Shown: positions 23,841-35,070, counted from the stretch's first letter. The stretch is DNA of 64,000 nt from Nomascus leucogenys (GCF_006542625.1 NC_044396.1:44827630-44891629); one strand, 5' to 3'. A program made the numbers and translations. Notes: generated from the letters alone by a model not told the origin.

Positions 23841-24263
23841 TTTTGGTGATTTTTTTCAATTAAAATTCTTATTTTATAGTATTTCATAGGATGGAGGTCC
23901 AGAAGCAGAATTACTGAATCAATGAATATAAATATTTTTGAGGTTCTTGATACACTGCCAAACTGCAGTTATTTTCCAAAAAGCTTTAATAACTTATATT
24001 GTCACTAGCAGTGGCAAGATCTTCTTTTACCACAACTTTATTCAAATTAAGAATTGTGTATGTGTGGGTGTTTTAAAAAAAGATAACTTATTTTAAATTT
24101 GCAATTCTTCAAGTACTTGTGAGATCATATTTTCCTGTTTTTCATATTGTCTCCTAAATGCATATTCTTTATTATGAATTGACCTTTCAAGATTTTCATT
24201 CATTTCTCTATTAGGGCATGATGATTTTTATTTGTGTGTGTTCTTTCTCAATTATTCTTTTCT

Positions 24264-24496
24264 TTTTTCCTTCCTTCTTTCCTTCCTTCCTTCCTTCCTT
24301 CCTTCCTTCCTTCCTTCCTTCCTTCCTTCCCTCCCTCCCTTTTTCTTTCTTTCCTTTCTTTCCCTCCCTCCTTCCCTTCCTTCCTTTTCTTCCTTTCTCT
24401 CCCTTTCTTTCTTTCTTTCTTTCTTTCTTTTTCTCTTTCTTCCTTTTTCTTCTTTCTTTCTTTTTTCTTTCTTTCTCTTTCTTTTCTTTCTTCTTT
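24264..24496 (+). repeat. polypyrimidine (CCTT/CTTT)n tract
   Basis: About 230 nt almost entirely C and T. It abuts the T-rich head of the next Alu and probably grew from it. Frames here are Phe/Leu/Ser/Pro or Lys/Glu/Arg low complexity. Confidence 0.97.
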
Positions 24497-24786
24497 TTGT
24501 TTTTTTGAGACAGGGTCTTGCTCTGTCACCCAGGCTGGAGTGCAGTGGCACAATCTCAGCTTACTGCAACCTCCACCTCCCAGGTTCAAGTGATTCTCCT
24601 GCCTCAGCCTCCCAAGTAGTTGGGATTACAGGCGCGTGCCACTACGCCAGGCTAATTTTATATTTTTATTAGAGACGGGGTTTTGCCATGTTGGCCAGGC
24701 TGGTCTCAAACTCCTGACCTCAAGTGATCCACCTGCCTCGGCCTTCCAAAGTGCTGGGATTGCAGGCGTGAGCCACTGCACCTGGC
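24497..24786 (-). mobile_element. Alu, full-length antisense
   Basis: GAGACAGGGTCTTGCTCTG to CCACTGCACCTGGC. Confidence 0.94.
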
Positions 24787-24789
24787 TAT

Positions 24790-25075
24790 GTATGCGTTCT
24801 TTATATAATAAAAATATTGACCTGTTGTCACATTTTGACAAAATATTTTTCTCCACCCATTGTCTGTAGTTTATTCATATTTTAATAATTAGAAGTTACC
24901 ATTTTTTGTAATTAAATCTGGCAATCTCCTTCATAGTTTTTTCATTGTTTTTAAGCTTCTCTGTTCATATTCATAACTTTTCAATTCTATATATACTCTT
25001 TAATCCATCTGGAAGCGATTTTGGTGTGTGGTATGTAAAGTATTTATTGAAAAAACATATAATTTTAGTAAAACC
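24790..25075 (-). mobile_element. old L1 ORF2-like fragment
   Basis: Antisense L1 order: CACCCATTGTCTGTAG, then CTTTAATCCATCTGGAAG and a T-rich stretch. Diverged. Confidence 0.45.
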
Positions 25076-25708
25076 AATGGTGGAAGGCTAAAAGCTCCTT
25101 GCAAACAGGAAACATGTTTTATTCACTCTTGGGTTTCCCTGACTTTCCCAGGCAGAAGAATCACTAAAGGCAGCTTTTGTTTCCTCAGGCTCCAGTAGCC
25201 TAAGCTACATTCAGGAAACATGGGTCTCCACTCCCTCCATCTGCTCTTTCTGCTGGAAGACACTAAGCACCTTTCCCCTTGCTGGTGTCATGACATCTCC
25301 CAGGGGTTGCTGGTCTCTTGTCCCTTGTGGACATCTTCCACCATGAGCTTTTGTAGAAGCAAGGAAACAGCTACCTTCCCGGGGGCTGCCCAGCCTTGAG
25401 CCAGCAGCGCCCCCTGGCGCCTTTTTCGTTTTAATTGTTCACACAATGCTCCATTCTCTCTGCTGGTCATTTCTCCTGGAAGGCGCCTCAAAAGATCTCC
25501 TTCAGCCGCTGGGGTAGTTTAGGCTAGTTTGCTCTGACGTTGCTCTTAGGGTTAATTTCTTCTTCATTTGAACAGCTCCTCCTCAGTTAAGGAGAAGCCA
25601 TTATTTCTTGGTTGCCTTTTTCTTTTTTTGATATGGAGAGGCAGAGGGGTTGTGGGTGGAGGCCGACTATTAGCCTCATCTTCTTAGTGATCTCTTTCAG
25701 GAACTCTT
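25076..25708. other. intergenic, locally GC-rich
   Basis: L2-like start (AAAGCTCCTTGCAAACAGG), then a unique GC-richer patch holding the CTCF-like motif. Confidence 0.5.
25404..25422 (-). promoter_or_regulatory. candidate CTCF site
   Basis: The minus strand reads GCGCCAGGGGGCGCTGCTG, containing the conserved CCAGGGGGCGCT core of the CTCF motif, in a locally GC-rich, repeat-free patch between RPS20 and MOS. Confidence 0.45.
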
Positions 25709-25999
25709 TTTTTTTTTTTTTTGCGAGATAGGGTCTTGCTCTATCGCCCAGGCTGGAGTACAGTGGCCTGATCTCGGCTCATGACAACCTCGACCTCCTG
25801 GGATCAAGCGATTCTCCTACTTTAACCTCCCAAGTAGCTGGGATTACAGGCATGTGCCACCACGCCCGGCTAATTTTTGTCTTTTTGGTAAAGACAGGAT
25901 TTCACCATGTTGCTCAGGCTGGTCTTGAACTCCTGACCTCAATTGATCTGCCCCCCTCGGCCTGCTGGGATTACAGGCGTGAGCCACTGCGTCCGGCCC
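25709..25999 (-). mobile_element. Alu, antisense
   Basis: 17-T head, GAGATAGGGTCTTGCTC, ends GTCCGGCC; CAGGAA near both ends. Confidence 0.94.
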
Positions 26000-26020
26000 A
26001 GGAAATCTTTGAAGCTTTGT

Positions 26021-26136
26021 ACAAATAAAATCCCAATGAGGATTTCCTGCTGTTTGAGTTAGAACTACAGGTCTTTATACAAATAAAATCCCAATGAGGA
26101 TTTCCTGCTGTTAGAGTTAGAACTACAGGTCTTTGC
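26021..26136 (+). repeat. 58-bp tandem duplication
   Basis: 26021-26078 and 26079-26136 differ by only a few bases; the second copy ends exactly where the next Alu begins. Confidence 0.95.
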
Positions 26137-26430
26137 CGGGTGCAGTGGCTCACGCCTGTAATCCTAGCAGTTTGGGAGGCTGAGGCTGGCGGATCATCTG
26201 AGGTCAGGAGTTCGAGACCAGCCTGCCCAACATGGAGAAATGCCATCTCAACTAAAATACAAAAATTAGCTGGGCTTGGTGGCAGTCCCATCTACTTGGG
26301 AGGCTGAGGCAGGAGAATCACTTGAACCCGGGAGGTGGAGGTTGGAGTGTGCCAAGATCGCGCCATTGCACTCCAGCCTGGGCGACAGTGCGAGATTCTG
26401 TCTTGAAAAAAAAAAAAAAAAGAAAAGAAA
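26137..26430 (+). mobile_element. Alu, right arm slightly deleted
   Basis: GCCGGGTGCAGTGGC to an A-tail with G interruptions. Confidence 0.94.
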
Positions 26431-28391
26431 AAACCATAAAACTCTTTAAAATTGAATTTTTGTCACTAAGGAGGAATCTATAAAACAGGATGGGGGAGAG
26501 TTCAAATAAATGAAACCTAGAAGTAGTCCTCAAATCTAATTAAAGCCAGCACTGGAGATCAGTCCTGTTAGAAAATAGAAAAACAAATTGTTGAATGTAT
26601 CTGCATCATTTTCTCTCCTACCACCCTGGCAGAGGTACTGAGTACCAGAATGGCCAAAACATAGTGACAAGAGAGCCAGCAGGGAAAATCTTGAACAATC
26701 CATTAACTGCATACTCAAGCCTACATTCAATTGACTCTCTATTCAGAAACAGAATTGTCCTAGCCATGGGTTTATCCTAGCTCAAGTTAAAAGAGCAGGA
26801 AATTATGAGATAATTATGGAAAGATATACTCCAGTAGACAATTAATAATAGACCATCTACCGTAGTAGACTAGCATTACACTTGTCACAACATTCAGTTG
26901 AATATGAGAGAAAGCAGGTTATTTTTCTTTCTTTTTTAAACAATTTATTTTTCAGGTTGTTTTGTGGCAGAATTAACATTTCTTAAGGCCTTAAAGTAAA
27001 GATTACTCAATGTTGGACAAATGTTTGCTCAGACTGACTGTACAATATGTTCTAATATGGTTCACCATTTCTGAAAGTGGGAAAATCTACTTCCAGTTCT
27101 TAAGTCAGGGAAATTCTGTAACTTGACCCCTATATGAGGGGATGTGCTTCTGGCATTGGTTGCTATTATTCTGTCAAGTTTTTTTCTCCCTTCTGTTTAA
27201 ATTTCTGCTGGCTGCACTCTATTATTCCATAGACCTTTAGGTTTTCCCTCTTTGTAATTTGATGCCCTATTCAGCAGTATTCAGGAAGCTGTCTTGCTTT
27301 AGTTTAGTCCTTCTCAACTGCTTCAGCTTTCCTTAGCTGAATGTGTGGCTTGTTTCATCTTTTCAGTTTTCCCCTTTCACGGGAGCTTGTATTATTTCAA
27401 TATTCTTTATAAGGAAAGTATAAATTTCACGTGAGTTGATTCACATATATCAAGGTATTAAAAAAAATTTAAGGTTTTTGATATTGTTTGCTTTAAAAAA
27501 CATGCCCATACATATTCTTCTTTTCATTCTTTAAATTTAGTTTTAATTTTCATCAGTTGTACGTGAATGTCAGTTAACAAGTCAAATAGCTACACTCGAA
27601 TTATTGCATAGAAAAGCTGGCCTCTAGGGTGCCACATCAATTCTTAGAGTCTCCCAACCATGCTCAACTCCTTTTTGCTGTTGGTTTTGGTATTTAACTT
27701 CATACCTCTAAATATAGCATGCTTATATGACTACTTCATTATTATTATTATTACTATTATTATAGTTTTCAGCATTATCTATTGACATCCCTTTTTGGAA
27801 AATGAGGATTTACTTTTTTTCCACTCCTATCCCCAGTACATCTGGTCACAATTCCCCTCCATCTTTCCATCACAGTTAAGTTATAACTTTGGTTAGATCA
27901 ATATATGATGTTACAGTATTACATCTACGTAAAGCCATTTGGGATTGTTCCATTCCTTATGCAATGTTTGCTTTCCTTTTGTTGCCCAACTTTTTGTTTC
28001 TCCTAAAGTTAATAAACTTTTTGTTTCATTTACTTTGTTTTCTCTATACTCATCATTAAGTTAACCCCCAACTTGCCTCAAATTCTGGAAATGTTCTTTC
28101 AGTCCAAACACAGGGATTCATTAGTTTTATCTTGAGTTTTTGGACCTGCTCTAATCTGTACTGGTGCACAACTGACAGCTCATGGTCTTTATTTGCCATA
28201 ATCTTTGGGGATTCCCTTTGTTTCTTTATTGAGTCCTATTTATTCCCTGGTTCCCAAGTTTTCTTCTTTCTTGGATTATGTTCTTGCTCTGGTGGAATGA
28301 ACCCCCTCAAGTAACTTCCTGGAAAAGGGTACACAGATATAAATTTGAGATCTGACATGCCTGAAAAGGTCTTTGGTCAACTTGCACATAC
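26431..28391. other. intergenic, no gene seen
   Basis: Long AT-rich stretch without Alu. The text near 28240-28380 (AACTTCCTGGAAAAGGGTACA) resembles that near 44800 (GCTTCCTGAAAAAGAATACA), suggesting one unnamed old repeat family. Confidence 0.45.
27738..27764 (+). repeat. (ATT)n microsatellite
   Basis: About nine ATT units with one ACT. Confidence 0.9.
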
Positions 28392-28627
28392 AATCTCGGC
28401 TCACCGCAACCTCTGCATCCCGGGTTCAAACGATTCTCCTGCCTCAGCCTCCCAAGGAGCTGGGATTACAGGCATGTGCCACCACGCCTGACTAATTTTC
28501 TATTTTTAGTAGAGATGGGGTTTCACCATGTTGGCCAGGCTGGTCTTGAACTCCTGACCTCAGGTGATCCACCCACCTTGGCCTCCCAAGTTGCTGAGAT
28601 TACAGGCGTGAACCACCACGCCTGCCC
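28392..28627 (-). mobile_element. Alu, missing its 3' end
   Basis: Starts CAATCTCGGCTCACCGC without T head and ends CCACGCCTGCCC. Confidence 0.9.
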
Positions 28628-29426
28628 ATATTATCTTGCTTAATACTTATCTTTGCACTGTTAAGTATGCCTTTACCTCTGACTTGATGTGTATGTCAAA
28701 GAGCATACTTTGACTCTTAGCTGCTACAGAGGGAGCAGTCATGCGCCTGTTCTACCTTTCACCAGGGTGGTTTTCCAACAACTCAGACTTCTTTCATCTG
28801 CTTGTTTCCTTCCAATACGGCATTTCTGTGGGTTTCTTCATGCAGCCATAACCTTCTTTCTCTCCAAAGCAAACCGGGCCCAGGAGGCTTCTTTCTGCGC
28901 CTGTCCACTATTCCCTGCCCTGTCCCCAGGGTGACCCCCTCCTGTCCAGCAGCTGAATTTTGCTGCCAATTTCTGAGCTCTGCATGGCTGGATCCTCCGT
29001 AACACCTGCTCTTCCTTCTTTTTCTACCAGCTCCTCTAACCTCAGCACTGTTTGATCTCATTCCTGTTCTCTGATTTCTTCCCCAACATTTGCACTTCCT
29101 AGCGGGCTCCTGTTCTCCAGGGCCCCTAATTTTGCAGGTCTCTCTGGGATCTGTCACTGCTGGGTCCCTTGGTCCCCACCCCCCTGCCCTGACGCCAGCC
29201 ACCCCTTACCCTTTCTGCTCTCTTTCCTTAAGGCTCCATTCAGTCTTTAGTTATCACATTTTAGAGTTTGTTTTCTCTACCCCAGTTTCACTGATTATGG
29301 AGCCTACAGTGTTTATTCCCCCTTCTTCACCTTGTCATTCTATGTGGTCTCCAGGTGAAGGGAAGATACTATTGTAATTTAAACTTACCAACATGAACTC
29401 CTATTGCCACAATAGTCAGAGAAGGG
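28628..29426. other. intergenic, pyrimidine-rich, no gene seen
   Basis: C/T-rich on the plus strand; the 139-codon minus frame at 28783-29202 is Arg/Gly-rich with no domain. Confidence 0.5.
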
Positions 29427-29693
29427 GGCTGGGCACAGTGGCTCAAGCCTGTAATCCTAGGACTTTGTGAGGCTGATGGGGGGGGATCACTTGAGGTCAG
29501 GAGTTCAAGACTAGCCTGGCCAACATGGTGAAACCTCCTCCTTACTAAAAATACAAAAATTAGCCAGGTGTGGTAGCACGTACCTGTAATCCCAGCTACT
29601 GGGGAGGTGGAGGTTGCAGTGAGCCAAAATCGTGCCACTACATGCCAGCCTGGGTGATGGAATGAGACCCCATCTCAAATAATAATAATAATC
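29427..29693 (+). mobile_element. Alu with (AAT)n tail and deletion
   Basis: About 20 bp missing before GGAGGTGGAGGTTGC; tail AATAATAATAATAATC. Confidence 0.92.
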
Positions 29694-31020
29694 AGAGAAG
29701 GGAATTCTTTATCGGTATAGGTGGTTTGTTCCCCCAACTACCTGGACAGAGTTAGCAGCACTCTGTCAATGTTACATGGCCACAGGCAGCTCCCTTTTGC
29801 TTTTCTGAAGAACAGTTCCAAACCATGTTCTCACTCTGTAGACCCCCCTACCCTCAACCACTCTTAACAGAAAAAAATAGAAGTTCACAGATGTGTGCTT
29901 CCCCAGTCCCCTTTTTCCTATGGTAAATGTGTCTGTAATACCAGTGTGCCCCCACCCTTGGCTCCCGTCCTGGGAAGAGATGTCCTTTCTCTCCAAGATG
30001 ACAATCTCTTCCGCTAGGTACTATGCTTCATCCCTTCTACAAGTATCTAAACTTTATCAATTTGCCTCTGGTGGTTCATTTTACAAATAAAATTATTTCT
30101 TTCAACCTAAAACTAAATGAAACCAGATAAAAAAATCTGAAAACATTTCTGTGTCTCTGACCCCCTTTTAAGGTTCCTGCCTCTCCCTCCTTAACAGTGC
30201 ATGCACAGCCTCTGCTTCAGGGCCTTGCCATTCCCTCTACCAGCCATTGCATCAGCCTTGCTTTCCACCATGCACAGAAACTGCTGTTGCTAAAAGAAAG
30301 TCAAAGTTGTCCCAATGACAAAATCCAATCACTTTCTCCTTTAAATCCTGTGTACCAACACCCATTGTTTTGATGTCTAGAGTGGGCAATTTAGTTCTAT
30401 TTGTCTGTTCTCTTCCATCCGAATGTTAAATTTCATGATTCCTGACATCATATAATCTTTATCTTCTACTCCTACATTTTCCTCTCACATCATATAATCT
30501 TTATCTTCTACTTCTGAGTCCCAATACCAGGTAAAAATGACCCAGTTTAGAAGTGTTTTAGCAAAATGTTTCTACTCATTGCAATGCACAAGTTAAAAAT
30601 ATTACAGTAAGTCATTTATGATTTATTTCCTTTGAATGTAAATATACCTTAGTGTATGACTTTTATGTGTGAAGGTCATTACAAACAAGAAGTTTTACTG
30701 GGGGGAGTAGTAGGAAAGCATTACTTATTTTTTTAAAAGTTTTTACTGATTTGGTGTGGGAGCAAGTACACCATTAATAGTTGGAATTTATGTGGTAGGT
30801 ATGGGATATATATGGATTTATAGAAAATTTTGACATTTCTGCAGTGGAGTTCTGTTTTGGACAAACTGTTTTATCATAACAAATTTAAATAAATGAAATA
30901 CTAGCAATGGAAAGCAAAGCACATGACTATATGAATAAGATTAGTTACTAACAGTACCGAGACAACAGGTACTAGACTGGTAGCTTTGCTGTGTGTCCTA
31001 GAAAAAGCACTGGAGACTAA
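29694..31020. other. intergenic downstream of MOS
   Basis: No gene seen; contains one short tandem duplication. Confidence 0.55.
30445..30516 (+). repeat. 42-bp period tandem duplication
   Basis: ACATCATATAATCTTTATCT at 30445 recurs at 30487 with the following CTACT. Confidence 0.93.
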
Positions 31021-31036
31021 AGGAGTTTTTAGTAAC

Positions 31037-31042
31037 TTTATT
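31037..31042 (-). terminator. MOS: probable MOS polyadenylation signal
   Basis: AATAAA on the minus strand, about 100 nt after the MOS stop. It is the first such hexamer downstream, so the 3' UTR would be about 120 nt. Short 3' UTRs with nearby cytoplasmic polyadenylation signals are known for MOS mRNA. Confidence 0.65.
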
Positions 31043-31062
31043 TTCTAAAACTCCATCCTACA

Positions 31063-31067
31063 ACTAT
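31063..31067 (-). promoter_or_regulatory. Musashi-binding-like element in MOS 3' UTR
   Basis: ATAGT on the minus strand fits the (G/A)U1-3AGU pattern bound by Musashi and lies 20-25 nt before the AATAAA. Musashi control of Mos mRNA is established in frog oocytes. The motif is short, so this is suggestive only. Confidence 0.3.
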
Positions 31068-31141
31068 GTTTTCTTCGACATCTCCACTTCCTTTAAAAAC
31101 AAATAGAATCAGACAAAAGCTTATCTTGACCAGGTTTTCAG

Positions 31142-32182
31142 TCAGCCGAATTCAGCTTTCAAAGAGGTGAGATCCACCAAAAGCAGCCGTGCGCTCGGCC
31201 TCTGCGCCGCGCTGGGTCTCCAGCAGCGCCGGATGACGTCCCCAAGGCGCTGTCCGGGGAGCGAGTCTTCGAAGACCGCAGCGGAGAGGGACGGGCGCAG
31301 GTCGTAGGCCACCACTGCGTACAGTATGTGCTGCCGCTCCCCCGAATACGGCGCCTGCTTGGTAGTCATTTGCCAGAGAGTGATGGCAAAGGAATAAATG
31401 TCGGCTTTAGGCGTCACGCCCTCTCCTTTCAGGAGCTCCGGGGCGCGGTGGGTGTATGTGCCTCCTAGGGGGTAAGAGGGTGTCTGGAAGCACAGCAGAT
31501 CCTCCAACTTCTCAGAGCAACCGAAGTCACTAATTTTACAGACATCCTGCTCACTGATCAAGATGTTCGCGGGCTTCAGGTCCAAGTGCACAATGCTTTG
31601 CGAGTGGAGGAAGAGCAGGCCGTTCACAACATCTAGGGAGTACTTGAGACACTTTCCCAAACTTAACTGTCCTCCAGTGCGGCAGTGAGGCTCCCCCGCG
31701 TCCCCCTCAGGGTGGCCAGCGGCGCCATAGATGACTTGGTGTAAAGTGACGTTGCCACCGAACTCCATGATGATGGTCCCTAGGCTATTGGACCCCGCGG
31801 GCGTGCGCGTGCTGGCAGCCACCACGCGCACGATGTTATCGTGGCGCAGCCTTGCTACGTTGAGCTCAGCCCAGAAACTCCGCCGAGATGCCAGTCGGTT
31901 CTTGGTGCACTTGTTCACTTGCTTTATGGCCACAGGAACACCGCGGTAAGTCGCCTTGTACACCGAGCCAAACCCTCCGGCTCCCAGCCTCTGCAGCAAG
32001 CACACCTGCTCCCAGTCAATGGAGCACCAGGCCAGCCGGCGCGGCAGCCGCGGGGCCCGAGGAGGAGTGGCCCCCAGAAGCAGCTTCGCAGGGAGCTCGG
32101 AGGGACTGCTGCAGGGCCGCGCGTCCACCGATGGGGAAAACTCGCTCCGGAGGTAGGGGCGTAGGGCCAGGGGCGAGGGCAT
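31142..32182 (-). CDS. MOS: MOS serine/threonine kinase (MAP3K), single exon
   Basis: MOS is the germ-cell kinase that phosphorylates MEK and maintains MAPK activity during oocyte meiosis (cytostatic factor). The frame from the ATG at 32180-32182 to TGA at 31142-31144 gives 346 residues, the expected length, without introns, as known for MOS. Visible kinase features: glycine loop GAGGFG (residues 67-72), ATP lysine in VAIK (K87), helix-C Glu (probably E106), catalytic loop HLDLKPANI (D201; HLD replaces the common HRD), DFG at 219-221 and RAPE at 246-249 ending the activation segment. Ser3, after MPS at the N terminus, is the known phosphorylation site that controls stability. The frame stays open upstream as far as a TAA at 32354-32356, but contains no other ATG, so this start is chosen; position -3 is G. 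Compared with human MOS as I remember it, residues 40 (P), 318 (R) and 345 (F) look different. Confidence 0.97.
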   Translation of the reverse strand: MPSPLALRPYLRSEFSPSVDARPCSSPSELPAKLLLGATPPRAPRLPRRLAWCSIDWEQVCLLQRLGAGGFGSVYKATYRGVPVAIKQVNKCTKNRLASRRSFWAELNVARLRHDNIVRVVAASTRTPAGSNSLGTIIMEFGGNVTLHQVIYGAAGHPEGDAGEPHCRTGGQLSLGKCLKYSLDVVNGLLFLHSQSIVHLDLKPANILISEQDVCKISDFGCSEKLEDLLCFQTPSYPLGGTYTHRAPELLKGEGVTPKADIYSFAITLWQMTTKQAPYSGERQHILYAVVAYDLRPSLSAAVFEDSLPGQRLGDVIRRCWRPSAAQRPSARLLLVDLTSLKAEFG

Positions 32183-33237
32183 CGCACTTTGCAGGGGGAC
32201 ACCAGGGCTGCTGGGGTGAACGAAGAGACCAGGGGAAACCGCGGGACTTTGGAAACGTGACTGACTAGTCCTTCGCTCCACCTCATCCCTTTTCTCCTTT
32301 TCCTTCACTTGTTCCGAATGAGCTACATCTGTGCTGTCACTCAGCAAGAGTTTTTATCAGATGGAGGGAGAAACCGGAATGAAGCACAGCTATCCCTTTC
32401 AGATGAAAGCATTTCCCTTCCACACTTGAAGTGAATTCTTATAAAAACAAGCTCATGCCAGATAAACAGCATGGAGCTGCCCCAGAACTCACCCCTCTTT
32501 TACAGTATTTCTTTAATTATAATAAAATACGTTTTTTTAAAGTCTCATCCGCTGCACATTATCAGTCCTCAGACTAAAGAGACCACAAAGCACGATGAAA
32601 TTGTTTCACACTTTGCAGGCTATAATGATTGTTAGTGTCATTCTCCAGCTGCATTAAATCACTTCCAGCAGTTATTGGCTAAGAATTAAAATGCAAACAG
32701 CAGACATTTGTTTAACCAATTACAGGGAAAAACTAGATGCAACATTCATATGGATAAAAAATTGCAACCTTAATCAATCCAAATAGAACCACTGATACAG
32801 GTCATAACACACACCTAAATTCATCAGTGGAAAGGAGAATCCCCTGACACTCTGCAGCTTACACAGCAAATTAGCAAGACGTCTTAGCAACATACTGACT
32901 TCCTAACAATCCTTCCCTTACAAGGCAATTTGGCCCACCTGGTCAGCTCACTTGCAAGAGAGTTCTAGACTTCGTAGCAAATGAGTTACGGAAGTTTTGA
33001 ACAAGAGTTGGGGGAGAAAAAAAGAATAGAAATGATTCAGAGCTGTGATCAGGGCTTCAAATAATAACACATATGGGAAAATTGTAGAAGAGGAAAAATC
33101 TGAAGAAACAAAAATGGCACAAAATCACTGGTACCTAAATATAATGTAGAAAACCAGAAGTTGGAATGAAATTCAGGGTATTGGCCATCAAACAGTAAGT
33201 TCTTCCTTTCTGATTTTTATAATGAAAATTAATTTTC
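32183..33237. other. MOS 5' leader and upstream flank
   Basis: The MOS mRNA start and promoter should lie within the first few hundred bases. I see no clear TATA box or CpG island here. No Alu for about 1 kb. Confidence 0.5.
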
Positions 33238-33509
33238 TAGCAAGTGCAGTGAGTCATGCCTGTAATACCAGTGCTTTGGGAGGCTGAGGTGGAAGGGCCA
33301 CTTGAGGCAAGAATTTGAGACCTGCCTCTACAAAAAATAATAATAAAGTTAGCTGAGTGTGGTAGTGCACTCCTATCGTCCTAGCTACTTTGGAGGCTAC
33401 GGCGGGAGGAGACTTGAACTGAGGAGTTTGAGGCTATAGTGAGCTATAATCGTGCCACTGCACACCAGGCTGGATGATAGAGCAAGACCTTGACTCTAAG
33501 CAAAAAATT
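33238..33509 (+). mobile_element. Alu, very old (AluJ-like)
   Basis: Degraded head GCAAGTGCAGTGAGTCATG, deletion in the left arm. Confidence 0.88.
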
Positions 33510-33561
33510 AATTTCATACCATATCTTTGGAAAAAGGACCAATAATAATACCATATTCATG

Positions 33562-33566
<5 letters not shown>

Positions 33567-33595
<29 letters not shown>
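33567..33595 (+). repeat. (AC)n microsatellite
   Basis: 14 AC units. Confidence 0.97.
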
Positions 33596-33599
<4 letters not shown>

Positions 33600-33872
33600 T
33601 GTTAGGATCTATATTTTAAAAAATCAAATGGTAAAGTTCCCTTCTTCTAAAGCACCTATGTGCTGGGTTATGTGTAACCACATTTTAATGATAGCAGTTG
33701 TATGTTTTTGAAGTATATTGATTTTGAGAAGGTAAATTAATAAACATGAACCATTTACAGAAGCAATTTGAGGTCTGTGAAGCCCTGGAATAGGATTTCT
33801 ATTCTATACTACCTGCGTGGCTTAGTATGTGATCTAGTGTGTGTATAATATTTAACCTGCTTGAGCCTTAAT

Positions 33873-34172
33873 CTTTTTTTTTTTTTTTTGAGACAGAGTT
33901 TTGCTCTTGTTGCCCAGGCTGGAGTGCAATGGCACGATCTTGGCTCACTGCAACCTCTGCCCCCTGGGTTCAAGCGATTCTCCTGCCTCAGCCTCCCAAG
34001 TAGCTGAGATTACAGGCACATGCTACCATGCCCAGCTAACTTTTGTATTTTTAGTAGAGACGGGGTTTCACCATGTTGGCCAGGCTGGTCTCAAACTCCT
34101 GACCCCAGGTGATCCACCTACCTCAGCCTCCCAAAGTGCTAGGATTACAGGCATGAGCCACCATGCCTGGTC
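33873..34172 (-). mobile_element. Alu, full-length antisense
   Basis: GAGACAGAGTTTTGCTCTTG to CCATGCCTGGTC. Confidence 0.95.
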
Positions 34173-34777
34173 AACTCTATGGAATATTTTAGTAGAAAGA
34201 TTGCTGTGTGCAATTGTGTCAAACCCCAAATATAAAAGGATGCCAATGAATAGAGAAAAAGTAATACAATTATATTCTATAATAAATCTACATTGCAAAA
34301 TTTACTCAGTAACTGTCACCTAGTTGGGATTATAATTCAGGGCTCTGAAATGATTATATAATAGGAGTGCTGTGAATATTAGCAGAGTAAGAGTGCCTTA
34401 ACCCCCTAGATATTACACATAATGCAAGATAATGTGACTTATTATATAATCTTTATTTTTAAGATAATCGCATACACAATTCATTTTCAAAGTTGGTTTT
34501 ACTCTTTACACAAAACATAAGGTATTAGTGAAAATGTGGCACTCTGTGTATTTATAAACCCCAAGTTCATTAGATCTATCATCTGCCAATCTGCCCAAGA
34601 ATATTTAATTGAATATCCAATTTACAACAGCCTTTGTTTTCTTTTTTATGGTATCTTAAAATATTTCTTTTACTCAGCAAATTGCACTTACCCTGAAAGC
34701 AGGATCTATCTCCCTATTTATTTTTCTCCCCGTAACACAGTGCCAAACACATTTCTTATTATGTTCTTACTTTAATT
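34173..34777. other. intergenic, no gene seen
   Basis: AT-rich; weak L2-like text near 34690-34760. Confidence 0.45.
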
Positions 34778-35070
34778 TTGTTTTTTTCTTTTTGAGACAG
34801 TGTCTCGCTATGTCACCCAGTCTGGAGTGCAGTGGTGTGATCTTGGCTCACTGCAACCTCTTCCTCCTTGGCTCAGGTGATCCTCCCACCTCAGCCTCCC
34901 AAGTAGCTGGGACCACAGGCACACACCACCACACCCAACTACTTCTTGTATTTTTTTGTAGAGATGGGGTTTCACCATGTTTTCCAGGCTGGTCTTGAAC
35001 TCCTGAGGTCAAGCGATCTGCCCGCTTCAGCTTCCCAAAATGCTAGGATTACAGGGCACTGTGCTCGGCC
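34778..35070 (-). mobile_element. Alu, antisense
   Basis: GAGACAGTGTCTCGCTATG; ends TGTGCTCGGCCC with several bases lost. Confidence 0.92.

Noticed and set aside
24232..24672. 146-codon Phe/Leu/Ser/Pro-rich 'membrane-like' frame
   Set aside because: Product of the CTTT/CCTT tract running into an Alu.
28783..29202. 139-codon minus frame as a gene
   Set aside because: No domain, no splice or promoter context; composition driven by C/T-rich DNA.
31142..32347. 401-codon version of MOS
   Set aside because: Its first codon is TTG; the first ATG gives the standard 346-residue protein.
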